Shown here one piece after another: positions 1 through 12,900 of a stretch of 64,000 nt of DNA. A model generated the notes under the pieces. It searched no databases and was not told the origin of the DNA. It saw nothing but the letters and a program-made list of their open reading frames with translations. This stretch comes from Toxoplasma gondii ME49. Its lineage: Eukaryota; Apicomplexa; Conoidasida; Eucoccidiorida; Sarcocystidae. Location: assembly GCF_000006565.2 (NCBI RefSeq), contig NC_031475.1, positions 372,001 to 436,000 on the forward strand, written 5' to 3'. Positions within the stretch are counted from its first letter, which is position 1. Each line of letters starts with the position of its first letter. Position numbers and translations under genes: made by a program.

Positions 1-644
1 CCTGTGTCTCTCCGTTGCTCTGTTTGCTTCGTTCTGAATCACGTGGAAGCGTTTTCGTTCTCTCTTGTGGAGTCGTTTGCGAAAAAAAAAGAGCCGCAGT
101 GAGACAGGCGTCTCTGCACAGATCCTGTCGAGTTTCTGGAAGTCCACTCTCGGCAGGAGTTTCCAGGACATCAAGCTGGTTCACCAAGCGTCTGTTTCCT
201 GAACTCCTAAACGGCATCAACCGGAAGAGCGTTCAGCCCTCTACCTCACTCGCGTTGTGGCTTTCTTTCCGAATCTTTTTAGCGTCACAGAGTCACTCAA
301 ACATGACAAGAGCACGCGCATGCAGTGAACCGTCCCCCGCCGAGTGTACAAACAGCTGAGACTCGGGACCGTGTCTCCCGCCAGTTCCCAGACGCTGAAC
401 GCTGAACTCTTCATTCTCGAAAGCACACAAAACTCGCGCAAGTCTTTACTCTTACGGCAGTCAAAATCGACGTTCTGGAAATTGAAACGACATAAAATGC
501 AAGCCAAACTCCCTCTCGCCAAGATGACGAGGTGATACTTTTCCCTTTCTGCACTCCGTCATACGTGCCGTTCAACATGTTTCATAAACAAACGTACATA
601 CACACACATACACATAATTACACATAATTACACATATTTACACA

Positions 645-681
<37 letters not shown>

Positions 682-1173
682 ACAAAAAGAGATATTTATA
701 GAGGGTATATACGTACATACAAATATATATGTTTAGACAGAGTATATATATATATATATTATAGGTACGTCTATGATCAACATGTATAATATGGATCTAG
801 AAAAACTTGCACGAAGACAAGAGCGGGGGAGTCTCTGCTCCATTGCGCGATTGAACGGCGTTCTGCGGGACGAGAGCATCGCATTGTTTCGACGCGGAGA
901 CAGGGACTTTCAGAAGAGCCTCAGAGGCTGATGGTCTGCATGCGCATTGTAGAAATGAATTTGCGCCCACTCGCGTCCGTAGGCGAGGCCGAGGAGAGGC
1001 GGTCCTGCAGCGAAAGTGCATCACCTTTTTCGCATGAAGCGCATGCACGAAATGTGGACCAGAGTCTGTCGACTGCCCCATACCTCGAAACAGATCCCCT
1101 GAAAAGCTGCCTGTAAAAGCTTGCAAAGTACGTGATGTGAGTACTCAACCACGCACCGCACTGAACTGCCGAG
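1..1173. other. gene-poor left flank, 3' side of the ACAT gene
   Basis: No coding exon could be supported here. The short open frames on both strands share no family motif and lack consistent splice partners. From about 600 to 760 the DNA is a degenerate (TA)n and (CA)n microsatellite. The part next to 1173 probably holds the 3' untranslated region of the minus-strand ACAT gene. The far left could belong to a gene outside the window; this cannot be judged. Confidence 0.5.
640..760. repeat. (TA)n microsatellite, degenerate
   Basis: Alternating TA with TATG and TACA interruptions, in the spacer left of ACAT. Confidence 0.8.
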
Positions 1174-2744
1174 TCAGGGAGATGCGTTTTTTTTCAGCCA
1201 GGAGACTCCCAGGAAACGACGTAGCACCGCAGGCATGACAAAGCGGACGCCACCTGATGCTAGACGCCCCGCGTAGTTACGCGATATAGACAGTGGGAGC
1301 TTTTCGCCGTACCATTTCTCGAAACAACTCTCACACGCAAGAAAGATGCCAGACCTGAACACGAAGATCAACGAGAGAAACTCTGGAAAACGGACCGACG
1401 AAGAAGAGCCCCAGTCCCTGCCCACACCACCTGGAGGCTCTGAACTTCGCAGTGAAGAGAAACTTCGATGCCGAGGACAAGGACAAGTGAAACGCGAAGC
1501 GCCAGGACTCCCAAGCGAGAAGAAGAACGACGGAGCAGAAGGCGCTCACGAGAACGCAAGAAAGGAGAAAGCAGCAAGCATCCGTGAGCTGGAAAAAAGG
1601 ACGCACGCAGACCTTACCGAGCATCAAACATGCCCAGAAAATCGCATTCGCCACCATTTTCTTGTGTCGATAAAATCTCCCAAGAGCAATCAAAGGAAGT
1701 TGCAGAAGCATCAAACCAAAGAGATACAGCCTCACGAAGCGGAAGCAGACTGCCTGAATCAACAGGGTTCGCACAGTCCACGCCACACGAAAAACTAGAA
1801 AAGCATCTTTCGTTTCACCTTAAATACACACGCCGCCTCTAAATACACACACATATACTTTTACTATAATATGCGTCTAGAGCATCTGTACACACCACAT
1901 CTACCGTACATAGAGCTACAGTATTTCTACCAAAAGCTTTTTTTTATTATTAAATATTTAACTATATTTTTTAATTTGAATAAACGTTAGGATCATTGAC
2001 TGATATAAAAAAATGGTCGGCGGTTCAAATCCGCTCCTCGTTTATATATAAAATTATATACGGGATATAAGTAAAGTGAAAAAGTAAAATAAAAATATAA
2101 ATATATATATATATATACATACCAGTGCATCTTTGTGTACCCATAGTATACATAGGTGTATAGATTCCGAGTTTTGATTACTTCATTGCCTCAATACAGA
2201 TGCATGCACAAGCCCCTTTGCATACATACGTACACCTTATATACATGTATACATGCACGCGCCTGCATGCTCCTGAAGGCATACAGCCGATACGTTTATG
2301 AAAATAAAAAAAAAGAAAAGATGTCTTTCACAGTCCTGCCGAAACGTGTGAGGAGCAGAGAGCCACACCGGTGACGGGGGAGAACGGGAGCGGAGAAGAC
2401 AAGAGATTTCTCACCAAAATCATCTCGTGGAGAAGAGCGGAAAATAGAAAGGTCGCGAAGGCCGCGGTCTGGTGACTCCACTGCATGCAGTTTGGCCGAG
2501 CAGCACACACGAAAAAAAGCACGCATGCATCGGCTGCTCAGTCTCGTTCGCGGCGCCTTCGTCCTCGCGGTGTTTCCGAGTTTCCGCACAGGCCTGAAAC
2601 TCAATTACGGCTACACGGATACGTTCAGAGGGCTCAAGAGGTCGAAAGGCATTGGACTCTGCACAGAGACTGACACACTAAGTGGAAGAAACGTTTAAGT
2701 CTGAAAAGATGAAGCGACGAACATTATGAAAATAATACACAGAT

Positions 2745-2775
<31 letters not shown>

Positions 2776-5700
2776 ACTCGTAAAAGGCACAGACATACAT
2801 GAACAGGTATGGATGGAGAAAGAGAAGTCCAGCCACCAACAGCGTTGAATGAGGAGAAGTGATTGTTTTTGTGTGTTTCTCGTCTTGCCTTGTATCTTTG
2901 CTGCGTCTCCATGTAAACATGGCGAAGGAGAAAACGGTGCACAGGCTTATTCCACTTGCGCGAATACTCATCCCAGTTGGTGCTGTTCCACCAGTCCTGT
3001 TCATCGCCACAGAAACAATTTTGGAATCACACAAAGCCACACATCTAGACGTTCCAAGACGACACCTATACTCATGTGCATGCGCAAGCAAACATATACA
3101 AATATATACATATACATATATATATATATATGGAGCGCCATAACTGCGTGAATGTATGTGTCTAGACATACGTCAGTCATGAACAGAAGTAGAAGGGAAT
3201 ATATGCAGGCATATGCACATCGACGTATTTGCGTGTATAAATATATATACATATATAAATATATAAATATATATATATATATATATACATAGCTATACAC
3301 ACCTATACACCTAATGTAGATGTCTACATACAAGTGTATGTACACATCGAATATATATATATATATATATTTATGTATATACATATATATATATATATAT
3401 ATACATGTTTATGTATCTGTGTCGCGAAAACATGAGTAAAGTTGCCGTTGCAGGTGCAGACGGCAATAAGAAAGCGGTAAAGCAGAGAGTGCGTTTTGTG
3501 CAACTTCGAAGTCGTTTTCTAGATACCATTTTTTTGACAAAACGAAACGCGTGTCTGGAAGATGAGATTTCTTTGGAGACTCTGGCAGCCTGGCGCGTCG
3601 CAGCTAGCAGGCATTTCTATTTTTACGATGCAAGCGAAAGCTGCGGCTGTGCTGGAAGACGCCCTCTGAGGCAAGAGCGCGGCAGTGTCTCTCCGCTTGA
3701 CTTCGTGTCTCTTTGTACGGTGTCTGTTTCTCTCTTTGCACAACTCGCTTCCGTCTACCATGAGTACCATGAGGCGCTCTTCCCGTTACTTGTGCAGCGT
3801 TTCTCGACTCTCGTCCTGAGGCGGTTGTCGCCTCCCTTTGCCCTTGATTCCCCTCCCTGTTTCGCTTTCGCGCCTTCTTTGCTAGCCACAGTGAATCTTC
3901 TGCTCGTCTCCACCCTCGCGCGCGCTGGGCGGCTGCTGAGTCCCCGACTCTGTTCGTCTGCTCACGTCGTAAAAGTTCCGATTGGCAAAGTTTGTGATCT
4001 CCGCTGCCAAGTTGCATATACACTCGAAGAGAATGTAGAAAATGAGGATGTCGAGAAAGAGGAAGGGGAAGACGAGACTGAAAATCGCCTCCGTTATCGA
4101 CATGGACGGCGAGCGCATCATGGTCGGAATCAAATACGAAGTGCAAGCGAGATACATTACCACCTGCAGAAATCCAGAAGGGACAGAGGCGGCGAGACTC
4201 ACGCGCATTCGAACGGACGCCTCAAAGGCGACGAAGAAAATATGAGAAGACGAAAAATCTCACGCAGGACTCAAGAAAGAGAAGACCCCGGGCGCGAGAG
4301 AAAAGATGCGACGAGAGAGAAGGATCGAGAAACAGAGAGGACACAGGAGAAAAAAAGAGAGAAGACAACGGAAGAAAAGCGAAGGAGACAGACGCGAGGG
4401 AAGACGAAAGAAAGAGAGCACAAGCAGAGGGAGACAAAGGAACGAGAGAGACGAAGCACGAGCGACCGAGCATAGAAGAAAAAAGTGCATAAGGAAAAGG
4501 AAAAACGTGTACAGGAACTGAGCTGGCGACGGTTTAAAGGATGCGGAGCTGCGTTCACGAAGACGGCGCGACAGGGGCGCACCAAAACTCAGACACACGA
4601 AACGCCAATTTAGCTTTTCTGCTGCCGAACGCGTATCCCTCCCTTCGCGTTCCCTCTGCCTCTTTACACAAAGTAAAAACACAGTTTCAAAGACATACAA
4701 ACATATAGAGCTTATATATAAATATACACGTGTAAATATATACATATATATACATATATATATATATATGAAAACGTAGTTGCATGCACTGGCCTGGTGG
4801 AAAACAGTCACGCGTGTGTCATGGCACAGGTTCCGCGGAAAGCGAGGTCGAAGTCACTCACCATAGCTCCGACCATGGAAAACAATTTGAAAACGAAGTA
4901 GGTTGGACGAAAGCCTCCGCCGCGGCGATACATCGGCTCGTAGACGAGGACCGGGCAGAACAGATAATCGCAGAAGTTCCTCAGAGTCACCTGCACACAC
5001 ACAGAGAGCCGAAGAAGACGCCAGTGTGTCGACGAGATGCGCAAGAGAGACGCGGAGCATGCAGAGAGATCTTAGAGCGCGAGCAGGGCAGCAGGGCAGC
5101 AGGGCGACAGCGACAAAGCCACAATCTTCAGCGGGAGACACGACAGAGAAAGCCGTGAAGCGTCTACCGTCGAGAGAAGGAGCAGATACGATACACACCG
5201 CATCCAGCACTAAGCCTCCACAAGCATACAAGCCTGATGTAGGTGATGCCAGGCAGCATGCGAAATGTAAAAGCGTCTCTTCGCTTTTTCGGTGAGAGTC
5301 TGGGGACAACCCAGAAAGAGAACTAGACGAGAGAAAGAGCGCGGGAGATCAGAGAGCAACCGGCAAAGCAGGAAGAAAGGAGAGAAAACGAGAAAGAAGT
5401 CACGCACTGACATCCTCGTACATTTTCAGGATATCCCAGGGTCTGCTTCCCTTGCCGCATGTCGTCGCAGAAATTCATGTTTGTCGAGCTGTACGAATGC
5501 ATCTGAGAAACAACAGAAAAGCCAACGCGCGCCAACGTCAACGAAATGGAAAACGCGCGGTTAGAGACGACGGCACTGGGAAATCGAGGATGGAGAAAGA
5601 CATGAAAAAAACATTTCTCCAGACGCCTCTCCGTACACACCGCGTCCACACCGAGTCCCAGCTCGCCATCGACCAACATTTGCATCTGTCTCTAAACAAG

Positions 5701-7864
5701 ACGGTACCTCTCGACATCCAGATCTACCATTCCGCGCGTCTATGCCTGTGCATATACAAATATATACATATATATATATATGTATATACATACATATGAG
5801 CGTCTCTCGTCTCTTTGCGTCCTCGAAGTTCCGCTAGAAACACAAACGCACATGTGCAGATGCATGCGCGCATATGAATGTTTCGGAGAGGAGGAACTGT
5901 ATTTGGCTATGCGCATGCAGGTGAACACAGGTAAGTATGCAGGTACGCGTTGGCGCCTAGGGTCGGACAGAGGACGCGGAGAACGATGCGCGTCATTCGA
6001 GCAGAGGAAACGCGAAACAGGAAATACTCACCTTCATGAACTGGACGACGGCAATCATCTGCACAAAAGCCGCAGGGATGATGGGCCATCTGAGAGGACG
6101 CAGCGCGCAAGCGAGACGAAAATCAGCAGATGCCAAGGAAGTCAAGCTCATGTCGCACACACTGAGAGGTGGTGACAAGAGCGAGACAAGAGCGAGACAG
6201 GCACAGCAGGTTGACGTTCATGCATCTGCGCCACGGAGGTTCGACGCGCGTTGGCGACGCAGTGAAGTCGCACCTCTTCGACGTCCAGAAGGAAGTAGGA
6301 AGAAGTCCGGAAGCATTCAAACTCAGCCTGTTTTCTCCAGGTGTTCACCTCTCCAAAGAGCAGAGAAGCTGGGCAAGAGAACAGCACTGGGTGTGAGGCA
6401 ACCAGACAAGCGACAAGGAAAAACAGGGAGAGGAAGCTCCGCCTGCAGGACTTCGCGGTCGCAGTCTCTCATCCAGACGGGTCTCTGCGGTGTACACACA
6501 ACCCAACCGGGCGGCCATCTTTGTAAGGAAGAAACACAAAAGCAGAGATCCGCGTCTAGAAGCAACTCCCCCCTCCCCCCCCCCGCAGAGCGAACGCCGA
6601 CAGGCAAATACGAACTCCTCGTGGTGGCTTCATACACTTGCACAGATGAAGACTCGCACAGCCAGAGGAAATACGTCCGCGCGTCGTTTCCCAGCCCATC
6701 GAGTACGTCTGCATGCATGCATGTAAATAAATACGAATATTTATACAGGTGTGTGCGTACGCATGTCAGTACCCGAAAGCGTGCCTGTTGAACTGGCTTT
6801 GCTCACGCGTTGTAGAGACAGCTGCAAACGGCGTATCCAATCGCTGCGGACTGCGTCAGGTGCTGAAGAAACAGCAGGGCGCGTCGACTAATTCTCCCGC
6901 GTAGATACAGCAGGTGCAGATGGTAGGCTCTGCAAAAACAACTCGAGAGCGGTTTCCTCGATCCCAGACTCCACGCGTTCGAAGCACCCGACGGTAACCA
7001 AAAAGAGATGGAACGCATGCGTTCAGCTCCGAACTGTGTCTGCCAACATGTCCTCAAGTCGAGGGTCTATACACCTTTTCAAATAACATGCCTACAGAGA
7101 AACGTGGACTAAAAATATACAAACAGGAACGGGCGAGAAACGATACAGTCCACAAACAAGAGACTGGTAGGTGCACATGGCTTTTTTAGGTGCATGCAAG
7201 TGACTATCTGCATGCCTGCGTAGTTCTGTTTTCCAAAGCGTAGGCAAAGGTGTGTAGGACTAATATGGTGTGTGAATACATTCACGTATATATACATATA
7301 TATACATATACATATATATATATATATATACATATATATATTTATACATATATACATATATATATACATATATATATATATATTTATACATATATATATA
7401 TATATATATATATATGCATTTATGTGGTGATGCACTTGTTGAGATGAAACACTGCTGCGTGTGAGCAGCTGCGCAGAAAGACAAGAAAGTGACTCGCAGT
7501 CTTTTCTTCGATTCGCCGGATGCGATCTTGGAGGACTTACGTAAACGACCAGGCGAAGAGTTTGGCCCACATGAACATCTGAAAAAATGCACAGCTCCGA
7601 GACAACTTGCATGCAAATATCTCATGATGAATGCGGCGCACCGCACATGGCACTGAAACTGCTGCAGAAAGGCAAATCTACAAATATAGACAGGAGAGCC
7701 ATTTGCACTTGTAGATGAATTTCCCCGCATCTCGCTCTGACTCCAGAAATGCAGACACACAAATGTGAAGAAGGACAGACATCCACAGAGGTACACACGC
7801 ACAATCATCTTTTGCACATACGCATCTACATGCGTCACGCACATGCATGCATACATATATATAT

Positions 7865-7902
<38 letters not shown>

Positions 7903-9934
7903 GTGGTACGCGGACGCATGTACAAGCATGTGTGACCGACACAGCGTAGCTCGAGATTGCTTGGATCCTTGAAGCAAGAAAAGAGAGAGACTGTGCAGTC
8001 AAAGAAATGTTGAAGCACCGACACCACGTCAGAGGCGTACAGAGGCACTCGGCAACGTTTCTGAGTCTTTGGAAGGCGACGCACTGTCGACGATCTGCAT
8101 GCACAGTGCAAGTGAGTCAGCTACGCGCATGCGTCTGATCCAACGTGTATGTCCACTTGGCGTTTCTACGCGCCGTCTGGTTCTGCGTTTCCGCTGCATC
8201 GGCGAGGGCCGCTGTCGCTCCTCATCGGCTGCGTTTTTCTCTGCGCGACTCACCAAGAAGAAAAAGTCGTCGAACATTGCTCGGGCCAGCTGAAAAGAGA
8301 TCAACAGCCGCGAGAGAAGACGCGAAAACGGACAGTGGCGCAGGAGCAGGTGCAGCACGAGAGAAGGCGCCGGCGAACGACAGCCGAGCCGCCACAATGG
8401 ATGGGAACAGGACAGACGGGCACCAGAGGTCTCCCTCATGCGTGGAAGGCGCCGAGCGGACGGCCAGAAGACGCGACAGAAGAAGCGAGAAGAGGGGCAG
8501 AAGCAGCGCAGACACAGAGAGGACGCAGACGAGGAGGAGGACGCAGACGAGGAGGAGAACGCGGACGAGGAGGAGGACGCAGACGGAGACACGAGATGGC
8601 AACGTTAGATGGAGATGCGTGTGCCAGGGAGAAACACAGAGAAATCCGAAAGAAAGAAGGAGAAAGAAGCTCACCGAGGGGTCGACGAACTCCTTGCTGT
8701 CGTACCACCGCAGAATGGGATTCGCGACGAGGTAGAAGATTGCCGCAATGACTGTGCGTAATCCAAAGCATGCACGCAAGACACAGGCGCTCTTCGCCTG
8801 TCCAGGGGGAGAAGACAACGCAGAGGGGGAGACGACGGAGCCACCGAACACTAGAACGAGGAGGCAGTTCAAGACAGACGGAAAGCCGTCACAGAGAGGA
8901 GGAACGGACGGCGTGGAGAAAGATGGAGAAAACGAAGGAAGGCGAAAGAAGTGAAGGAGGAGCAAGAGAACAGAGAAAGAAGAGCGAGAACGATGCGACA
9001 GACGAAGAGCAAGCAACACGAACAAAAAAGGTGCAGACATGACACCGAACGGCTGCGCAGACAGAGCATCGAGAAAGAACGAGCACTGAAAGAAGAATAT
9101 CCAAACGCGAAAGCGCGAGAGGGACCATCTGTGAATACGACGCAGGAGCCTGCGAGGCAACGAAAACGCGACACAACAGACCCAGCAACTGCTCACCTGC
9201 GGATGTAGATACACCTCGGAGTGTTCTGTCTACGCGTTTCCCCCCCAAAGTCCCGCAAGACATCGAACATGTTTCTTACACAGAAGCACAGCGACTCCTC
9301 GGAAGTCTGAGCGTGCGAGGTCAGAGTTAGCATCGAAGAAGTCAAGTTTGGACGGAAACGTTTTGCCGTCCTCCTTCTCCATCTTGTCGAGTTCCGAACC
9401 TCCTGGTCCGGAGGCGGGTCTCCGGTCTCGGCTCTTCTCTTCGTCTCGTGCCTCGTGCGTTCCTTGCGCCGGTTCTCTGCCCTCTGCTCGAGCATGTTCG
9501 TCCTCAGCTTTTCCTGAAGACGCACCTACCCTCGCCGTCTCCATTGTCCTCCGCGATCCCCTGCTCTCGCAAGGAGACGACACAGTGCAGGGGTCGGTGT
9601 TGTTGCCTTGTTGTTTGCCGCAAGATTCTGGACAGGGGGAACAGGGGGGGCCAGTCTTCTCAGGAGACGGCGAGCACATCGTTGCCTCGAGCGAGACTCG
9701 CGGCTCCGCGCCCTGCTGGTGCGGCAGCGACTCTTCAGAGGTCTCCGAGCCAGGCAGCTTGCCGCCTGAGGCGAGGGAAGAAAGCGAAGCAGAGGATACA
9801 GAAGAAGAGGGAAGGGAAGAAGACGGAGACACGGAAGAAAAACATACAGAAGAGAAAGGAGAGGAAGAGGAAGGAGAGGAAGAGGAAGGAGAGAGAGCAG
9901 CGGGAAGAGACGATTGGTCCGTGATGGTCGTCAT
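1174..9934 (-). CDS. ACAT: Sterol O-acyltransferase (ACAT/SOAT, MBOAT family), 13 exons
   Basis: Transfers fatty acyl-CoA to sterol to make steryl esters for lipid droplets; a multi-pass ER membrane enzyme. Exons in order: 9934-9280, 8751-8675, 8289-8254, 7578-7541, 6929-6807, 6089-6032, 5502-5422, 4990-4862, 4163-3966, 2996-2889, 2480-2415, 1753-1618, 1382-1174; about 637 residues. Residues 1-200 are a serine- and charge-rich soluble tail. Family marks seen: MHSY near 330, CPVLVYEP near 370, FYDDWWN at 463-469 (split across a junction), [14 protein letters not shown] after it, and the catalytic-type histidine in FSALLHE (about 519). The set fits ACAT better than DGAT1 because of MHSY, FYDDWWN and the spacing. 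The intron after the [11 protein letters not shown] exon uses a GC donor. The last exon is uncertain: acceptor at 1382 gives a hydrophobic end and stop at 1174; acceptor at 1354 gives about 599 residues and stop at 1260. Toxoplasma is known to carry ACAT paralogues; which one this is was not settled. Confidence 0.9.
1981..2044 (+). pseudogene. truncated tRNA-like relic in an AT-rich island, inside an ACAT intron
   Basis: A T-arm is seen: stem GGCGG (2019-2023), loop TTCAAAT (2024-2030), stem CCGCT (2031-2035), with one G-T pair. It is followed directly by CCTCGTT (2036-2042), which pairs over seven positions with AACG plus AGG at 1983-1991 once a TT insertion is bulged out. Between them are only 27 bases, with a small hairpin ATCA-TTGAC-TGAT (1992-2004), too short for normal D and anticodon arms. 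The surrounding 1930-2120 is about as AT-rich as organelle DNA. A degenerate piece of apicoplast tRNA DNA copied into the nucleus is the best reading, but this is inference. Opposite strand to the host gene. Confidence 0.45.
3236..3405. repeat. (TA)n microsatellite cluster in an ACAT intron
   Basis: Several TA runs broken by TACA and TATG words, in the intron between the exon ending at 3966 and the FYDDWWN exon starting at 2996. It translates as artefactual YIYIYI strings in several frames. Confidence 0.85.
7285..7415. repeat. (TA)n microsatellite in an ACAT intron
   Basis: Long TA runs with TATACA interruptions between the 38-base exon 4 and exon 5. Confidence 0.85.
7852..7902. repeat. (TA)n microsatellite in an ACAT intron
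   Basis: TA run in the intron between the 36-base and 38-base exons of ACAT. Confidence 0.85.
8519..8590. repeat. 18-bp minisatellite, four copies, in an ACAT intron
   Basis: Four tandem copies of an 18-base unit, consensus GAGGACGCAGACGAGGAG, with two substitutions in copy 3 and a divergent end in copy 4. It lies between exons 2 and 3 of ACAT. On the minus strand the repeat is pyrimidine-rich and could act as part of the polypyrimidine environment of the intron. Confidence 0.85.
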
Positions 9935-12900
9935 GGAGAGAAACAAAAGGTCAGGATTCCGTGGAAGTGAGGAGGGGAGATGGCGCGGCGAGTTTGTCGC
10001 CTGATGCAGAAAAATCAACAAGATGCGCAGAGAACGACAAGGAAGCAGAATATGGCCAAGACAAAGGGGCGGCTGGAGAGTGAAGGCGAAGTTAGAGGAA
10101 TGAAGGGAAACACAGAGACGACTGCAGGCGTTGACAGTGGCCGGTGAAGGAAGGTGGGCTCTGGGAAAGAAACGGGGCGAGAAGCATATGAAGAGCAGAG
10201 ACCAGAGACGATGAGGAACACCTGGAGCCGAAAAAACGTCGCATGGAAGTCCGTGAAGTGACAATATGCAAGCACGGTCTTCGTGTAGCTGGTGTGCGTG
10301 CAGCGCACCGAAAACAACGCCTAAGAGAGAGTGGAAGACGAAGCGAAAAGGTTCGCGTCACCTCTTGAAAAGACTTCCGAGTCCCCGATCTCGACTGGCG
10401 CAGAGAAAGACACGATGGGCGGCGGTTGCCTGGCTTCCTCTAACTCTGCAACGGCACTGGAGGATGTCGACTCTCGCACTTACTAGCGCACTGTCCCTCG
10501 TTTTGGAGAGCGGGTCGTCGAGCATGTGCGGTGAGGATCCACACAGAAAGTTGCCCAGGCCGACGGCGTTTGAATTTCAAGTTTTTGAGAAACTGAGGAA
10601 AGCCGTTCCCTGCAACGTGTAAAACTGCCCTCGTCTCTGTCGCGGGTGCCTCACACGCGAGCGGTACACCGGGAGCGTCGCGTAGTCTGCGAAACGGTGT
10701 GTCTGGCTCTCCGTGGAGATAGCAGAAACTCCCGGAAAGATGGCGGAAAAGAGACAGAGAAACGCCGAAGAATGAGGAGGAAAAGAAACCGCTGCCGGAC
10801 AAGGGAAGAGCGAGCGCGCCTTTTCGCACACGGACGACACCCCTACGTGCAACTTTCGCGAGGCGCCCCGTCGGCGGAGACCGGAGACATGAAAGCAAAC
10901 AACGAGGCTTCTGCAACAGAGAAAGAGTTTTTCTACAGGTGTTAGGGCAAGAAAAGAGAGACGCAGAAATCAAGCGTGGAGAAGACGGTGGAAGCTCACC
11001 GGAAGAAAGTGAAGCAGACGAACGTCGAGCAGCTGCCCTCGACACTGAGAATTTGAGGTGTACATACACCCAGTGAGTGGTCGCTCGATCTGCAAGTTCC
11101 TTTCTGGCGGCTTTCCCGCGAGTGTCAACACATTTGTGAAAAGTTCGTGCTTTCGCTTTCTGAAACGCCGCTCCTGCTCACATCTTTCTTCCTCGTCGGT
11201 GCTGCATTCCAGCCGCCGTCTCCTCGAGACCAGCAAGCGCGTGTCTCGACCCTACGCCGCTTGTTTGATATCGGCGGCCGCGTCGTACCACGCGACGCGG
11301 GCTCCCGCGGAAGTCGCCTCGCCGCAAATGCCGTCCTATTTGACGGTGGAAATCGAGTCAGAGGCCACTTCGTAACTCATTCGCAGGGTATTGCAGAAAA
11401 CGCGAGTCAGCTGACAGATATGTTGCGGTTTCTTAGCGATACACGGGCTGACGTATTCCGTCATCGCTGGAGCCGCTGAACCCGCGTTGGTCACCGGGGT
11501 TGCTCCTCGCTGTAATTTTCACTTCATGCCGCAGAGTCCACTGCTTTCCTACTGGCAAAAGTCCTCTAGTTTGCTGCGTTACTGTGAATGGTCGTCGGTA
11601 CTACACGCGTTACCAAGGAACTGGAGGCGCACGCCGTTCGGAGTGGTAACTCCTGTTGTGAGCAGGTTCCGCGCTGATTGTGTGGCGCGACACAGCGTTT
11701 AAGGTTTTCCCGTCCCCATAAAGAAGTCACCCTTTGCTGTGAATACGTGGACCAGAAAGAGAGACGAGCGCGTCTGTGCATGTCTTCGGGGTCAGGGCCC
11801 TGTCGCGGAGCATCCTCGGCAGGAGAGAAGCGTGCAGTCGGCGGCAGCTGTCTTTTCGGGGATTTTGGGGACATGACAAAGAGACTTTCTTTTCGGTTAA
11901 AGCCTGAGAGAACACCTTTCGTAAATGTGGCTACTGCTGTCTTCACTGTAAGTGGTGTCACACGAGCTGTCTCGCATTTCACACTGGCTCCAGAGAGTCG
12001 TTGCTTTTCAGCAGGAAGAGTCTGCCAGCACGGGGAGCCGGGTAACACCGTGTCCGTGCAGGATATTCTTTTTCGTGAAGCTAAAGCTTCGGTTTAAGCG
12101 AAAGTAGAAGCCGCCGCATCCGGACCTCGCCAAAAAACGCAAAGCCCAGAGGGTTTTTTCTCTTCCCTTGAAAGTGTGTATTTACACGCAAATCCAGTAG
12201 AATCATCACGAATCCACCCGCTGCTGTACGTTACAAGACGTTTTTTGCAGAACAGTTCCCCGCCGTTCGTCTTGATTGAAGATCGACCAGGGCATTTCCC
12301 TCGACAAAGGAGTCATTGTGGAATGCAGCCTTCCCCACAAAACATACTCTCTACATATAAGACGCGGGAAATTCAGATGTCGGGACTCGTCTTTTTCGAA
12401 TGCGAGACTCTGGTAGGAAGATTGCAGGGTGTACGACACGAGTCGTTCTTGCAGGGAAATGGTTTCTGGGAGTTGAGGCTTTGGCGCTGCTGCTAGAGTA
12501 GCGTAGTTGGCTCAGAGGCTTTTCGTGAGACTTTCCTTTGTATTTTTTTGCCTGCCTTCTTGATCTGCAATGAAAACAGCAGACACTGATGAAGCAGCTA
12601 ACCACATGCGCGCAGGTGGATCCTCCAACAGACTTCAAGGAAGCCCGTTGTTGACTAGTCCATATGCTAGAGTAATCATCTTTCGCTCCCCACGAAAACT
12701 CATAGTATCGTGACGGACACACACTCCTACGAAGGGAAACGGCAAAGTTCCACTTGGTCACCACGAGGATGACACATGCAGGGAAGGCGGAGGAGTCGCA
12801 GAAACTGAAGTCGCCCCTCCTTTTTCAGTGCCCGCCTCGCCATTTTCACAACTCTCCATCATCGATACAGCCAGGGTCTGCGAGCATGTTTGCCGCGCGA

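Noticed and set aside
3405..4475. 356-codon plus-strand open frame
   Set aside because: It overlaps ACAT exon 9 on the other strand, which carries clear family motifs. Its own product has no domain and ends in a low-complexity arginine/glutamate stretch.
7260..8111. 283-codon minus-strand open frame
   Set aside because: It runs through two (TA)n repeats and across an ACAT intron; the true exon here is only 38 bases.
9348..10004. 218-codon plus-strand open frame
   Set aside because: Antisense shadow of the serine-rich ACAT exon 1.
11147..12097. two plus-strand frames of 110 and 139 codons
   Set aside because: Partly protein-like, but no family, no splice context and no support from start context; left as spacer.
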